A stretch of 64,000 nt of DNA. Source: Gillisia marina (GTDB lineage Bacteria; Bacteroidota; Bacteroidia; Flavobacteriales; Flavobacteriaceae). Made by a program: the position numbers and the translations under genes. Shown here piece by piece: positions 28,431 to 38,112 of the stretch (the first letter of the stretch is position 1; every line of letters starts with the position of its first letter). The stretch lies in assembly GCF_000258765.1 (NCBI RefSeq), contig NZ_AJLT01000042.1:30264-94263 (forward strand), written 5' to 3'. Below the pieces are notes generated by a model. It was not told the origin of the DNA. It made no database searches and saw only the letters and a program-made list of their open reading frames with translations.

Positions 28431-29662
28431 CTAAGAGCTTAAATTTTTAATTCGCTGTAATAATGTAGGGTGCGAATAATGCATAAAAACATAAGCTTTG
28501 TGTGGGGTCAAGTTGCTTAAACTAGATTTGGATAATTTTTTTAAACTTGAAATTAATGATGCTGAATTATATGTATTTTTAGCAAAATCATCTGCCTGAT
28601 ATTCAAATTTTCGGGATAAATAATTCATGATTAATCCAGTGATTTCTGAAATTGGACTATATAAAATTCCGAATGCGATTAAACCAATATGAAAACTCGG
28701 ATTTTCTACACCTAAAGCTTGAGATAATAGCGCATTGCCAACAAATAAGGATAATACCCATAAAGTTAATCCCGTAGTTACTATTGAGGCTAAAAGATTA
28801 ACAATGATATGCTTCTTTTTATAGTGACCTACTTCGTGTGCCAAGACACTTACGATCTCTTCTTCGCTTAGGTCGTTAACCAAAGTATCATAAAGTGTGA
28901 TCCTTTTTTCCTTCCCAAATCCTGAGAAATAGGCATTTGCTTTTGTACTTCGTTTAGAGCCATCTATGATAAAAATATTATCTAATTGAAACCCTACCTT
29001 ATTGGCATAAGCTTCAATTTTAGACCGAAGTGATCCATCTTCTAGTGGGGATTGTTTATTGAAAAGCGGCACTATTAGCTTTGCATAAAACATATTAGTG
29101 AATACTATAAAAACAGTAACCACAATCCAAGAATACCACCAAAAATCTGTTGAGGTTAATTGATAGAACCAAACAATAAGCGCAAGAATTCCACCTCCAA
29201 GGATGATCATTAAGCCCCAAGATTTTAATTTATCCATTACAAACAACTTCTTGGTTGTTTTATTAAATCCGTATTTCTCTTCTATTACAAAGGTACTGTA
29301 ATACGAAAATGGAAGCGTGAGAATATCGCTTGCAAACATGATAAATCCAAAGAAAATTAAGGCTTTATATATTGGATTGGCAGTAATACCACTAGCAATT
29401 CCATCTACATAGCAAAGCCATCGAAAAGCAGAAAACCCAATAAAATGAATAGCGAGAAAACAGAAGAAACGACTCCGAACCTATAAACTTCTTTTTTATA
29501 ATTCTGAGATTTACGGTATTCGGCATCATCATATACATCTTCCAATTCTTTTGGAACAGGATCGTTAAACCGACTTGCATTCAAAGAATCTACAATCTTA
29601 TCGATTATAAAATCTATTAAAATGATGGCAACAATTATATAAAATAAGGTTTCAGCACTCAC
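28431..29662 (-). CDS. M48 (Ste24/CAAX-type) membrane metalloprotease, one frame break
   Basis: Membrane zinc endopeptidase of the Ste24 family. The catalytic HEVGHYKKKH segment (HExxH) and downstream FEYQADDFA (third ligand Glu) are present, as is PFSYYSTFVIEEKYGFNKTT typical of Ste24. The N-terminal piece (29405-29662, from GTG) is in a different frame from the main part. One base missing near 29410-29412 joins them (FDGFA-YVDGIAS) and yields about 410 residues, normal for Ste24. Likely intact in the organism. A role in membrane protein quality control is inferred from the family. Confidence 0.85.
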
Positions 29663-29760
29663 GTAGGATTGGATTTTACAACTTTGGGATTAATATAGGT
29701 TTTATATTCTGTAAGTTTTCAATATTTGTTCCAAATGCTATTTTTGGCAGTCGAAAAGTA

Positions 29761-30567
29761 TCATTTAAAGCCTCGTTGACGTTTGGCTTCAAAAATTAAA
29801 ATTCCGGCTGCCACAGATACGTTCATACTATCTATTTCTCCACTCATAGGGATAATGATATTTTGAGTTGAATTAACTATCCATTCTTGGCTTAAGCCGG
29901 TAGCTTCGGTCCCCACCACTATTGCCGAAGAATTAGTGAAATCTATTTCGGAATAAGTTTTTGAAGCCTGCAATGCAGCAGCATAAATAGAAATATTTTT
30001 CTCTCTCAGAAAACTGATTATTTCTGAAGTAGTTCCAACTGCGATGTTATTGGTAAAAACACAACCCACACTGGATCTAATAATATTAGGATTAAAAAGA
30101 TCGGTTTTTGGGTTTGCGATAATCACCGCATCTACATTCGCCGCATCTGCCGTTCTGAGTAAAGCGCCAATATTCCCGGGTTTTTCAGGAGCTTCGGCTA
30201 TTAAAATCAAGGGTTTCTCAGAGTTTATCCTTAATGACGCTAATGTTAATTCTTTAGATCTAAAAAGTGCCATTACACCTTCGGTGCTGCCTCGATATGC
30301 CATTTTTTCGTAGAGCTCTTTGGAGAATTCAGTAATCGCCGGATTGCTTTTGGCCAACGAGCTAAGTTGCTTCAAACCTTCAGCAGGAAATAAAGAATCA
30401 CAGAAAAAAAGTTCCTCACAAGCATAATCTCCCTTAAAAGCAAGCTGAATTTCTCGAATACCTTCCACTAGAAAAACCCCTTCTTTTTTTCGGTTTCTAG
30501 ATTTCTCCTGAAGCTGAAGAAGTCTTTTTACAACTGGATTTTGTGCGCTGGATATTTGTTTGATCAT
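29761..30567 (-). CDS. SpoU/TrmH-family RNA methyltransferase
   Basis: 2'-O-ribose methyltransferase of the knotted SPOUT fold, probably acting on 23S rRNA or tRNA. Motifs 1-3 are visible: PNIIRSSVGCVF, VVGTEATGLSQEW and IIPMSGEIDSMNVSVAAGILIFEA. An N-terminal substrate-binding domain (QNPVVKRLLQLQEKSRNRKKEGVFLVEG) is the usual SpoU_sub_bind start. 268 residues. The target nucleotide cannot be told from sequence. Confidence 0.9.
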   Translation of the reverse strand: MIKQISSAQNPVVKRLLQLQEKSRNRKKEGVFLVEGIREIQLAFKGDYACEELFFCDSLFPAEGLKQLSSLAKSNPAITEFSKELYEKMAYRGSTEGVMALFRSKELTLASLRINSEKPLILIAEAPEKPGNIGALLRTADAANVDAVIIANPKTDLFNPNIIRSSVGCVFTNNIAVGTTSEIISFLREKNISIYAAALQASKTYSEIDFTNSSAIVVGTEATGLSQEWIVNSTQNIIIPMSGEIDSMNVSVAAGILIFEAKRQRGFK

Positions 30568-30602
30568 GTTGTAAAAATAGACACTTATTGAGAGTTACAA
30601 AT

Positions 30603-30633
30603 AAAAAACCTCTGATAATTTCAGAGGTTTTTT
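30603..30633 (-). terminator. intrinsic terminator after the amidohydrolase operon
   Basis: Perfect 13-base stem AAAAAACCTCTGA / TCAGAGGTTTTTT with a 5-base loop. On the minus strand it follows the amidohydrolase stop at 30755 and precedes the methyltransferase start. Confidence 0.85.
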
Positions 30634-30660
30634 ATTCAATTTGAATTTAATTAATTCGTC

Positions 30661-30727
30661 GTCATGCTGAACTTGTTTCAGCATCCCAGTATTTCATGAG
30701 AAGACCCTGAAACAAGTTCAGGGTGAC
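30661..30727. repeat. intergenic hairpin repeat, GTCA-CTGAA type, best-conserved copy
   Basis: Contains the perfect 15-base inverted pair CTGAACTTGTTTCAG (30667-30681) and CTGAAACAAGTTCAG (30707-30721), extended by GTCATG / GGGTGAC flanks. It lies downstream of the amidohydrolase stop, just before the terminator on that strand. Confidence 0.85.
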
Positions 30728-30754
30728 GGAATCTATAAACTATTAACATAATTA

Positions 30755-32068
30755 TCACTCCTTCTGATTCTCATACTTATCAGAATATCTGTGATATAAT
30801 TCAGTTTGATGACTTTCTAAACTCAATTCCCGACCTTGGATAAATGCTTTCGTTAATTTATTGGTTCGCATATCTAAGGCATCGCCTTCACTAATAAAAA
30901 GGGTAGCATCCTTTCCTTTTTCCAAAGTTCCTAATCTATCATCTATCCCTAATATCTTGGCATTGTTCAAGGTGATTAATTTCAAAGCTTGTTCTTTATC
31001 CATTCCACTTGCTGCAACAGTTCCAGCATAAAAAGGCAAGTTTCGTGTATTTGCTCGTTCCATTTGTCCGCTGCTTTCCAAACCTACTAAAATACCTTTA
31101 TCTGTAAGTAACTTGGCAAGTTTGTAGTTATAATCGTAATCCTCATCATCTTGATTTGGGGTAGAATGTGGGCGAGGAGATAAAATAGCAATGTTTTCAG
31201 CTTTAATTAAATCTGCAACTTTTACAGCATCGTAACCTCCAACAATAACCATATCCTTTAAATTCTGGTCTTTTTTAAACTGAATCGCATCTACAATTTC
31301 ACGTTCTCCATCTACGTGCACAAAAACCTTTTTTCCATTATTGAAAATAGCATCCATAGATTTGAAGGGTAAATTCTCTTGTTTTTGATCTCCCGCTACA
31401 TACGCTCTGGAATTATTAAAAAATTGAGTTAGCTTTAAAACCTCTTCGGCATATTTTTCATTTGGTTTCAAACCTCTTTCTTCTCCTAACCACCATCTTC
31501 CGCGTTTAAAACTATTTGGCCAGTTAATATGAAGCCCTGCATCTTTTTTAATTGAAGCATCTTCCCAGTTCCAGGCATCAAACTGAACTACAGATGAAGT
31601 TCCGGAGATGGTTCCACCTCTTGGAACTATCTGGCCAATTAAAACACCATTCGGGCGCATGCTTTCTACAATCTGACTTTCAGCATTATAGGCCACCAAA
31701 CTTCTAATATGTGGCAACATTTCACCTATTTCATCTTCATCGTCTGTAGGTCTTAGCGAAGCTATTTCAACTAAACCAAGCGTTGTATTGGGAGCAATAA
31801 AGCCCGGATATACATGTTTCCCTTCAGCATTTATAATAGTCCCGCGGTATTGCATTTTGGTGGTAGAAGCATCTAAAACCTGGGTTAAAATTCCGTTTTC
31901 AAAAATTATCAGGCTATTTTCTATGATCTCTCCATTCCCAATATGTGCAGTTGCACCCACAATAGTTACTGCCTCAGTTTGAGCAGAGGTTGGGCTTTGC
32001 TGTGCGTATAAGGAACTTGTTAATATTAAAATTCCCAGTAAGAGTGTTATTTTTAATCTTTTCATCAT
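30755..32068 (-). CDS. exported amidohydrolase-like protein, metal site degenerate
   Basis: Protein of about 437 residues with a Sec signal peptide (ITLLLGILILTSSLYAQ). It has the composite-domain start of amidohydrolases (VGATAHIGNGEIIENSLIIFENG) and their C-terminal strand set (LGTLEKGKDATLFISEGDAL). The usual HxH in the first barrel strand is replaced by APNTTLG (after KHVYPGF), so metal binding there is doubtful. The start is ATG 32068; a TTG six bases upstream is rejected. It lies 8 bases after the larger amidohydrolase and is probably co-translated; the two may act as a complex. Substrate unknown. Confidence 0.8.
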   Translation of the reverse strand: MMKRLKITLLLGILILTSSLYAQQSPTSAQTEAVTIVGATAHIGNGEIIENSLIIFENGILTQVLDASTTKMQYRGTIINAEGKHVYPGFIAPNTTLGLVEIASLRPTDDEDEIGEMLPHIRSLVAYNAESQIVESMRPNGVLIGQIVPRGGTISGTSSVVQFDAWNWEDASIKKDAGLHINWPNSFKRGRWWLGEERGLKPNEKYAEEVLKLTQFFNNSRAYVAGDQKQENLPFKSMDAIFNNGKKVFVHVDGEREIVDAIQFKKDQNLKDMVIVGGYDAVKVADLIKAENIAILSPRPHSTPNQDDEDYDYNYKLAKLLTDKGILVGLESSGQMERANTRNLPFYAGTVAASGMDKEQALKLITLNNAKILGIDDRLGTLEKGKDATLFISEGDALDMRTNKLTKAFIQGRELSLESHQTELYHRYSDKYENQKE

Positions 32069-32076
32069 TTTCAATA

Positions 32077-35053
32077 TTAATAAGTTACCAAAGTGTCACA
32101 GTGCATTTTTTGATCTTCTTTCTTCGTAGCAGGCTGTGTTTTTGCTCCACCATTCTTTGCGCTTAACATTTGCCCGGTTAGCATATTCTTCTGTTGAGCG
32201 ATTTCATTTCGCAATACTTTATCTTTTTCAAGATCAAAATAGACAGCACCTTCAATAAGGGTTTTTTCAGCTTTGCTATAAATAGAAAGTGGATTTCCAG
32301 ACCATAGCACAACATCACCATCTTTCCCGGTTTCGATACTTCCAACTCGATGATCTAAATGCAATAATTTCGCCGGATTTAGCGTAACGAATTTCCAAGC
32401 TTCTTCTTCAGAAATCCCTCCATATTTTACACTTTTTGCCGCTTCCTGATTCAATCTTCTGCTCATTTCTCCATCATCACTATTAATTGCAACTGTAAGA
32501 CCTGCATTATGCATTATGGCAGCATTGTAAGGGATCGCATCCTTCACTTCGTATTTGTAAGCCCACCAATCTGAAAATGTAGATGCTCCGGCACCGTGCT
32601 CTTTCATTTTATCGGCAACTTTGTAACCTTCTAAAATATGGGTGAACGTATTGATTCTAAAATCAAAGGCTTCAGCAACTTTCATAAGCATATTGATCTC
32701 ACTTTGAATATAAGAGTGACTACTTACAAAACGGTTGCCATTCAAAATTTCAACTATGGTTTCCATTTCTATATCTTTCCTGTAGTTACCGGTTTTCTTA
32801 GCGGCTTCATAATCTCTAGCCTGACTAAAATAATCTGTAAAGACTTGTTCTACACCCATTCTGGTTTGTGGAAATCTACTTTTACTATCCCAATTGGATT
32901 GTTTTACATTTTCCCCAAGCGCGAACTTTATAAATTTAGGAGAATCGGGAAAAATCATCTCTTTCGCATTAGATCCCCATTTTAATTTCATGATTGCAGA
33001 ACGCCCTCCAATTGGATTTGCTGAGCCATGTAATAATTGAATGGAAGTAACACCACCTGCAAGATTTCTATAAATATTAATATCTGTAGGGTCTATAACA
33101 TCTTCCATGGTAACTTCTGCTGAAGAATTTTGCCCCGCTTCATTAATAGCCGAGGCTCCAATATGGGAATGTTCATCTATAATTCCCGTGGTTAAATGTT
33201 TCCCCGAAGCATCGATAACTTTCGCCTTTCCGGCACTAAGATTTGTACCAACTTCAGCAATTTTTCCATCTCTAATTAAAACATCTGTCTTCTCAAGAAT
33301 TCCTTTTTCGGTATTCGTCCAAACCGTTGCGTTTTTAAATAAAATAGCTTCTTGTTTGGGAAGTTCTTTAAAACCGTATGCCATATTTGGATAGGTGAGT
33401 GGCACAATAGGAAGGAGTGTTTCTTCTTTATTTTCTTCTTTTTTCTTAGGCTCTTCTAGTTTTTCTGCAGCCTTGGTAGCAGAAAAAGTAGTTTCTTGAC
33501 CATTGCTTAAAATAGCTCGACCACTTATTTTATTAGTGTTTTCTCCAACTTTTGCAATTAACCTCGTGTATTCTGTCTTGGTAGAATCTGGCGAGGATAA
33601 TAATACCTGCATCCAAGTATCTGTATAAGATAACTTAGATTTAATCTTCTGGTCGCCCAATTTTACTTCGGCTTTAGGAGTATTTGGCTTTCCTGTAATT
33701 TCAAGATCATAGTTCTTTCCATCTACCGCCAATGTGTATTTACCTTCCAGGTTTGCAGTGTTCATGTTTTCCAACACCACTTTCTGACCTTGGATCCAGT
33801 TTTCAAAAAGTATAATTTCCTTGTCAAATATGTCTCCTGAAGTGATTAAAAAGTTCGCCCAAGCGCCTTGTTTTATAACTCCTAATTTATTCTCTTCTCC
33901 TAAAAATTTAGCTGGAGTTGTCGTTAATGCCGCAAGTGCTTTATTTTTATCTAGGCCGTAAGAAATCGCTTTTAGAAGATTTTCTTTAAATTTCTTATCA
34001 TCCTTTAAATTTTGTGTTGTTAAGATGAAAGGAATATTATTTTTTTGCTAGCTGCATCAGGTTAGATGGAGCCTGATTCCATCGCTTCATATCTTGCAAA
34101 CTCACATTATTAGCCATAAATGGATTTTCTACATCATAAGCTTCCGGGAAATCTAATGGAATAATAAATGTGGCATTGGTGTTTTTGATTTCTGCAATAC
34201 GTTCAAATTCATTTCCACTACCAAAAATTAAGTACTGTATCCCATATTCATCTCCAACCTTATCGGCTCTCAATTCATCTAATAAATTATCGGTCTTGAA
34301 AATTTGTGGTAAAGATTTGTTTCTATTTAAAGCTTCTAAAGCCAAATCTTTATTCGTGATATTTCCTTTTGCGTACCAAGCAGCATCAATATATGTTTGT
34401 CTTAGTAGCGCCATTGCACCCATTATGGAGGTTGGGTACGATTGTCTGGATTGCACACTTTTATCGAAAGAAAGAAAATTAGCCGATCTGTCCTTTAAAA
34501 TCCGATCTCCTTCAGAGCCTTCCGCATTTAAGCTAACTAGCATTCCGGTTCCTCGCATAATACCATCAGCTAGATGTGTATTTACAACTCCAAATCCGTT
34601 TTTCTGAAATTTTTCTGCTTCGGTTTTATCAAAAGTGAAAGATTCCAAGGCATTCGTTTCCGGACGAATATGATCGTTCCAATAATAGCCTTCTCGGCCT
34701 GCATTATATTGTGGTTGCCCATTTCCGCTACTAGCTTTTGTTGGTTTTTTCATTCCAAAATCGCTGTAGATTTCGATAAATGAAGGATAGACTTCTTTGC
34801 CATTAAGGTCTACAACAATACTGTTTTTTGGTATAGATATGTTTTTGCCAACAGCAGTAATTTTCCCTTCCTTAACTGCGATCATTCCATTTTCTATAAT
34901 TGTAGAAGGATCTACATGGATTTTGGCATTTTTGAAGATTGTGTAGTTGGTGTTTTCAGACTTTACACCATCATTGCTGGGAAAGTAATCTTGCGCATAC
35001 AAATTGAGCCCTGAAAAAAATACAAGGCAACAGAGTAGAAATTTTAATCTCAT
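32077..35053 (-). CDS. large exported amidohydrolase with two tandem domains, one frame break
   Basis: After repair of the T7 run 34040-34046 the two apparent genes form one 991-residue protein. Residues 1-25 are a Sec signal (LLCCLVFFSGLNLYAQ). The first amidohydrolase-like domain (to about 430) has a degenerate first-strand site, IEIYSDFG after VYPSF. The second domain has a canonical site: TTGIIDEHSHIG (HxH), SSHSYIQSE, FTHILEGY and INSDDGEMS (Asp). The linker segment that the frame break interrupts reads continuously (NNIPFILTTQNLKDD, GLDKNKALAALTTTPAKFLG). Probably a periplasmic peptidase or hydrolase of the imidazolonepropionase/dipeptidase superfamily; the substrate is unknown. Confidence 0.84.
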
Positions 35054-35134
35054 ATAATTAGTTGTTTTAAAGTGGTTTTCTTTTGAAATTAAGAAAGCTG
35101 AATTTAAGAATATTATATGGAATAGAGAATTAGC

Positions 35135-36208
35135 CTAAAAAGCATTCTCTACATCGTCAAAATAATTAACTAAAAGAGCAACCACATAACTATAACTTTT
35201 CATGCCTTCAGCTTGATTATTTGCTTTTAGAAACCCGCTATAAGTAACTTGAAAAATTGGTTCTAAAGGGTTTTGATGGGTTTGCCAGAAATCTCTCACT
35301 TCTTTATAATTGGCCAAAATTCCTGGATGGATTTTCTTTAGAAGTTGATCTGCTTTTGCTTGGTCTCTTAGATACAATTCATTTAAGCAGTAGCGTAATG
35401 CGAAGGTAAATCCGGAATATTGAAAATATGGATCTGGATGATTCATAGTTGCTAGGCAGGCAATAAAGTTAGCTTCATTCTCTTTCGCAAATCCTAGCTG
35501 ATGCCCAATTTCATGACTTGCAGTAGTTGGGATCTTATATCTTAAAATTTGCGTATTTACCTGCGCTTCATTAGTAAGCGGATTTAAATACCCATTGAAG
35601 CCCATATAGGTTAATGGAATGCTGTAAAGCGACCTTTTTAAGCTTTTGCCTTCATAAGTAAGTTTTGGATACTTCGTACTTAAACTCTCATAACCTTCAA
35701 TGGTTTTTTTGAAGAGTGTTGTCTTTTTAAATTTATAATCCACTTTTAATGAATCGTTATCCACCAAACCGGTATGTACCTGATTCGATTTTTTGATAAG
35801 TGTTTCGGTTAAAAGTATAAGCTCTTCCGTCGTATAAGTGTTTTTTATTTTTAAGGTGCGGTGGAGTGGAAGTCTGTAATAATTGAAGCCCCAAAAAATA
35901 TGAAAACAGGCATAAATAATAGAAAATGTGGCGAGTAGGTCTAAAGACCATTTTCTAAAACTTCTAAATTTGGTTTTAAACCTAATATAGACCCATCTAA
36001 TGATGGAGATTATAAGAAAAGTATATAAAAGGTCTCCAATTGAAAACGGAAAAATTCCTAGAGAAAATCGCATGATTTTAGCGATATAAGGATATATTCC
36101 TGTGCTATACCAAGTTTCTATAAAATTTGGAAAGCCTGAAATTATTTTGATTGCAATAATTTGTATTGGCAATAAAATGGCTAAAATGAGACTCGTTCTA
36201 TTTTTCAC
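35135..36208 (-). CDS. DUF3810 membrane protein with HExxH motif
   Basis: 357 residues. Two or three N-terminal hydrophobic segments (LAILLPIQIIAIKII, IGDLLYTFLIISIIRWVYI, FSIIYACFHIFWG) are followed by a soluble domain with HEIGHQLGFAKENEANF. The HExxH and a following Glu resemble a zincin metal site. Start is GTG 36208. The family is annotated only as DUF3810; protease activity is inferred from the motif. It is next to the exported amidohydrolases on the same strand but separated by about 80 bases. Confidence 0.85.
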   Translation of the reverse strand: MKNRTSLILAILLPIQIIAIKIISGFPNFIETWYSTGIYPYIAKIMRFSLGIFPFSIGDLLYTFLIISIIRWVYIRFKTKFRSFRKWSLDLLATFSIIYACFHIFWGFNYYRLPLHRTLKIKNTYTTEELILLTETLIKKSNQVHTGLVDNDSLKVDYKFKKTTLFKKTIEGYESLSTKYPKLTYEGKSLKRSLYSIPLTYMGFNGYLNPLTNEAQVNTQILRYKIPTTASHEIGHQLGFAKENEANFIACLATMNHPDPYFQYSGFTFALRYCLNELYLRDQAKADQLLKKIHPGILANYKEVRDFWQTHQNPLEPIFQVTYSGFLKANNQAEGMKSYSYVVALLVNYFDDVENAF

Positions 36209-36263
36209 TTCCTAAATAAATTCTAATAAGCTTCTAAAAATTTCGTGGTTTGTGAATTACCAA

Positions 36264-36271
36264 TATCTTTG
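36264..36271 (+). promoter_or_regulatory. -7 promoter element for pepD
   Basis: TATCTTTG matches TAnnTTTG, 23 bases before the ATG at 36295. The -33 partner is not clear. The longer ORF start at 36271 would overlap this element, so the ATG at 36295 is favoured. Confidence 0.45.
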
Positions 36272-36294
36272 TGAATATAGCAAATATTAATACT

Positions 36295-37755
36295 ATGAAT
36301 GAAGAAATAAGAGCACAAGAACCTAAAGTTTTATGGAATAAATTCGCCGATCTTAATGAAGTTCCCCGTCCTTCTAAAAAAGAGGAGCGGGTGATCGAAT
36401 TTATGAAGAATTTTGGGAATAAACTGAATTTAGAAACACTTGTAGATAAGGTAGGGAATGTAATAATCAAGAAACCAGCAACCGCTGGCATGGAAGATCG
36501 AAAAGCAGTGGTTTTGCAGTCTCACTTGGATATGGTGCATCAAAAAAATAACGATACCAAATTCGATTTTGATACTCAAGGAATAGAAATGTATGTAGAT
36601 GGGGATTGGGTGAGAGCTAAAGGAACTACGTTGGGTGCAGATAACGGTCTGGGAGTGGCTACCATCATGGCCATTTTGGAAAGTGATTCTATAGAACACC
36701 CGGCAATCGAAGCTTTGTTCACAATAGATGAAGAAACCGGAATGACGGGTGCAAAAGGCTTGGAGCCTGGATTGTTGCAAGGAGACATTCTTTTGAATTT
36801 GGATACTGAAGAAGATGATGAAATAGGAATTGGTTGTGCCGGGGGAGTAGACGTTACTGCTACCAGAAAATACACCCAAGAGGATACACCCGAAGAAATG
36901 AGTGCTTTCAGGGTCACGTTAAATGGACTTCAAGGTGGGCATTCCGGGATGGATATCATCAAAGGATTGGGAAATGCCAATAAATTGATGAATCGCTTAT
37001 TATATAACGCGTCAGAGAATTTCGGAATTCGTATTGCTGAAGTGAATGGTGGCGGACTACGAAATGCTATTCCCAGAGAAAGTGAAGCAGTTGTGCTGAT
37101 AGATGATTTCCAGATAAAAGCTTTTGAATCTGAAATGATGAGTGATTTTGAAGCTATTAAAACGGAATATGCCAAACTAGAACCTAAGATGAACTTAGAA
37201 CTGGTTAAGATTGAAACTCCGAAAAAGGTGATGGATTCTGAAACTCAAGAAATCGTTTTAAAATCTATATATGCTTTGCATAATGGAGTGTTTAGAATGA
37301 GCCCGGAAATTGATGGTTTGGTAGAAACCTCTAACAACTTGGCGAAGGTTGAAATTAAAGATGGAAACATCAATCTAAAATGTCTTACAAGATCTTCAGT
37401 AGAATCTTCTAAAGACGATCTTACCAATTCTTTGAGAGCTAGTTTTGAGCTTGCAGATTTCGAGGTTACTTTATCTGGAGATTATCCGGGATGGGCACCA
37501 AACAGGGATTCAGATATTTTAACGGTACTGGACAACTTGTATTCTAAATTATTTGATGAAAAAGCAGATGTTGCTGCCTGTCATGCAGGATTAGAATGTG
37601 GGATTATCGGAAGTCATTATCCGGAAATGGATATGATCTCTTTTGGACCAACAATTAGAGGAGCGCATTCTCCAGATGAGCGTGCAAGCATTTCATCATC
37701 TCAGAAATATTGGAAATTTGTATTAGAGATTCTTAAGAACATTCCGAAGAAATAA
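36295..37755 (+). CDS. pepD: aminoacyl-histidine dipeptidase (M20, cytosol non-specific dipeptidase)
   Basis: Zn-dependent M20 dipeptidase that cleaves Xaa-His and other dipeptides in the cytoplasm. Metal and catalytic blocks: VLQSHLDMVHQKN, TTLGADNGLGVA, TIDEETGMTGAKGLE and ISFGPTIRGAHSPDERASI. ATG at 36295 gives 486 residues (MNEEIRAQ), the usual PepD length; no signal peptide. It is transcribed alone and ends in the repeat-rich spacer before the PPIase gene. Confidence 0.94.
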   Translation: MNEEIRAQEPKVLWNKFADLNEVPRPSKKEERVIEFMKNFGNKLNLETLVDKVGNVIIKKPATAGMEDRKAVVLQSHLDMVHQKNNDTKFDFDTQGIEMYVDGDWVRAKGTTLGADNGLGVATIMAILESDSIEHPAIEALFTIDEETGMTGAKGLEPGLLQGDILLNLDTEEDDEIGIGCAGGVDVTATRKYTQEDTPEEMSAFRVTLNGLQGGHSGMDIIKGLGNANKLMNRLLYNASENFGIRIAEVNGGGLRNAIPRESEAVVLIDDFQIKAFESEMMSDFEAIKTEYAKLEPKMNLELVKIETPKKVMDSETQEIVLKSIYALHNGVFRMSPEIDGLVETSNNLAKVEIKDGNINLKCLTRSSVESSKDDLTNSLRASFELADFEVTLSGDYPGWAPNRDSDILTVLDNLYSKLFDEKADVAACHAGLECGIIGSHYPEMDMISFGPTIRGAHSPDERASISSSQKYWKFVLEILKNIPKK

Positions 37756-37763
37756 AATTTGTT

Positions 37764-38023
37764 CATATTTCGACAAGCTCAATATGACAAATTTGGTATT
37801 GTATACGAATGTCAAGTTGAGCCTGTTGAGATCTATTAGATATGTTGTGTTAAATCATATTTTGACAAGCTCAATATGACAATTAAGATTTGTAAAAGGA
37901 GTGTCAGGTTGAGCCTGTTGAGATCTATTTAGGTTTGTATTGTTAAATCATATTTTAGAATAGCTCAATGTGACAATTTAGATTTGTAATGGAGTGTCAG
38001 GTTGAGCCTGTCGAAACCTATTT
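37764..38023. repeat. three tandem hairpin repeat units, about 92-base period
   Basis: Each unit begins with CATATTT(CGA/TGA/AGA)..AGCTCAAT(A/G)TGACA and ends with GTCA(A/G)GTTGAGCCTGTYGA, the arms being inverted to each other. The units lie at about 37764-37836, 37856-37928 and 37949-38023, joined by similar TTGTTAAAT spacers. Arms are imperfect and change between units, so copies are old or under drift. Related by arm sequence to the hairpin at 708-775. Confidence 0.85.
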
Positions 38024-38056
38024 GGTAGATAATTTAAATAATAAAACAAATTGCAT

Positions 38057-38093
38057 AAAAAAAACCCGCTTCCTTTTTGGAAGCGGGTTTTTT
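38057..38093. terminator. bidirectional terminator between pepD and PPIase
   Basis: Perfect 13-base stem AAAACCCGCTTCC / GGAAGCGGGTTTT with 5-base loop, flanked by A and T runs. Serves the convergent genes. Confidence 0.92.
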
Positions 38094-38112
38094 AGTATTA
38101 GATATTTCAGTA

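Larger units (their letters stand above)
37756..38112. other. gene-free spacer of 357 bases between pepD and PPIase
   Basis: No coding sequence is supported here. The content is three tandem hairpin units (37764-38023), a short A/T-rich stretch and a strong bidirectional terminator (38057-38093). Confidence 0.8.

Noticed and set aside
32077..34036. Separate shorter amidohydrolase gene starting near 33780
   Set aside because: The upstream frame continues the same domain structure across one T7 run, so this is the second half of one 991-residue protein.
36430..37427. Several minus-strand frames inside pepD
   Set aside because: Shadows of a conserved gene; no family resemblance.
37764..38023. 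Possible CRISPR array
   Set aside because: Units are imperfect hairpins with internal inverted arms and similar linkers, not identical repeats with unique spacers; no cas genes.
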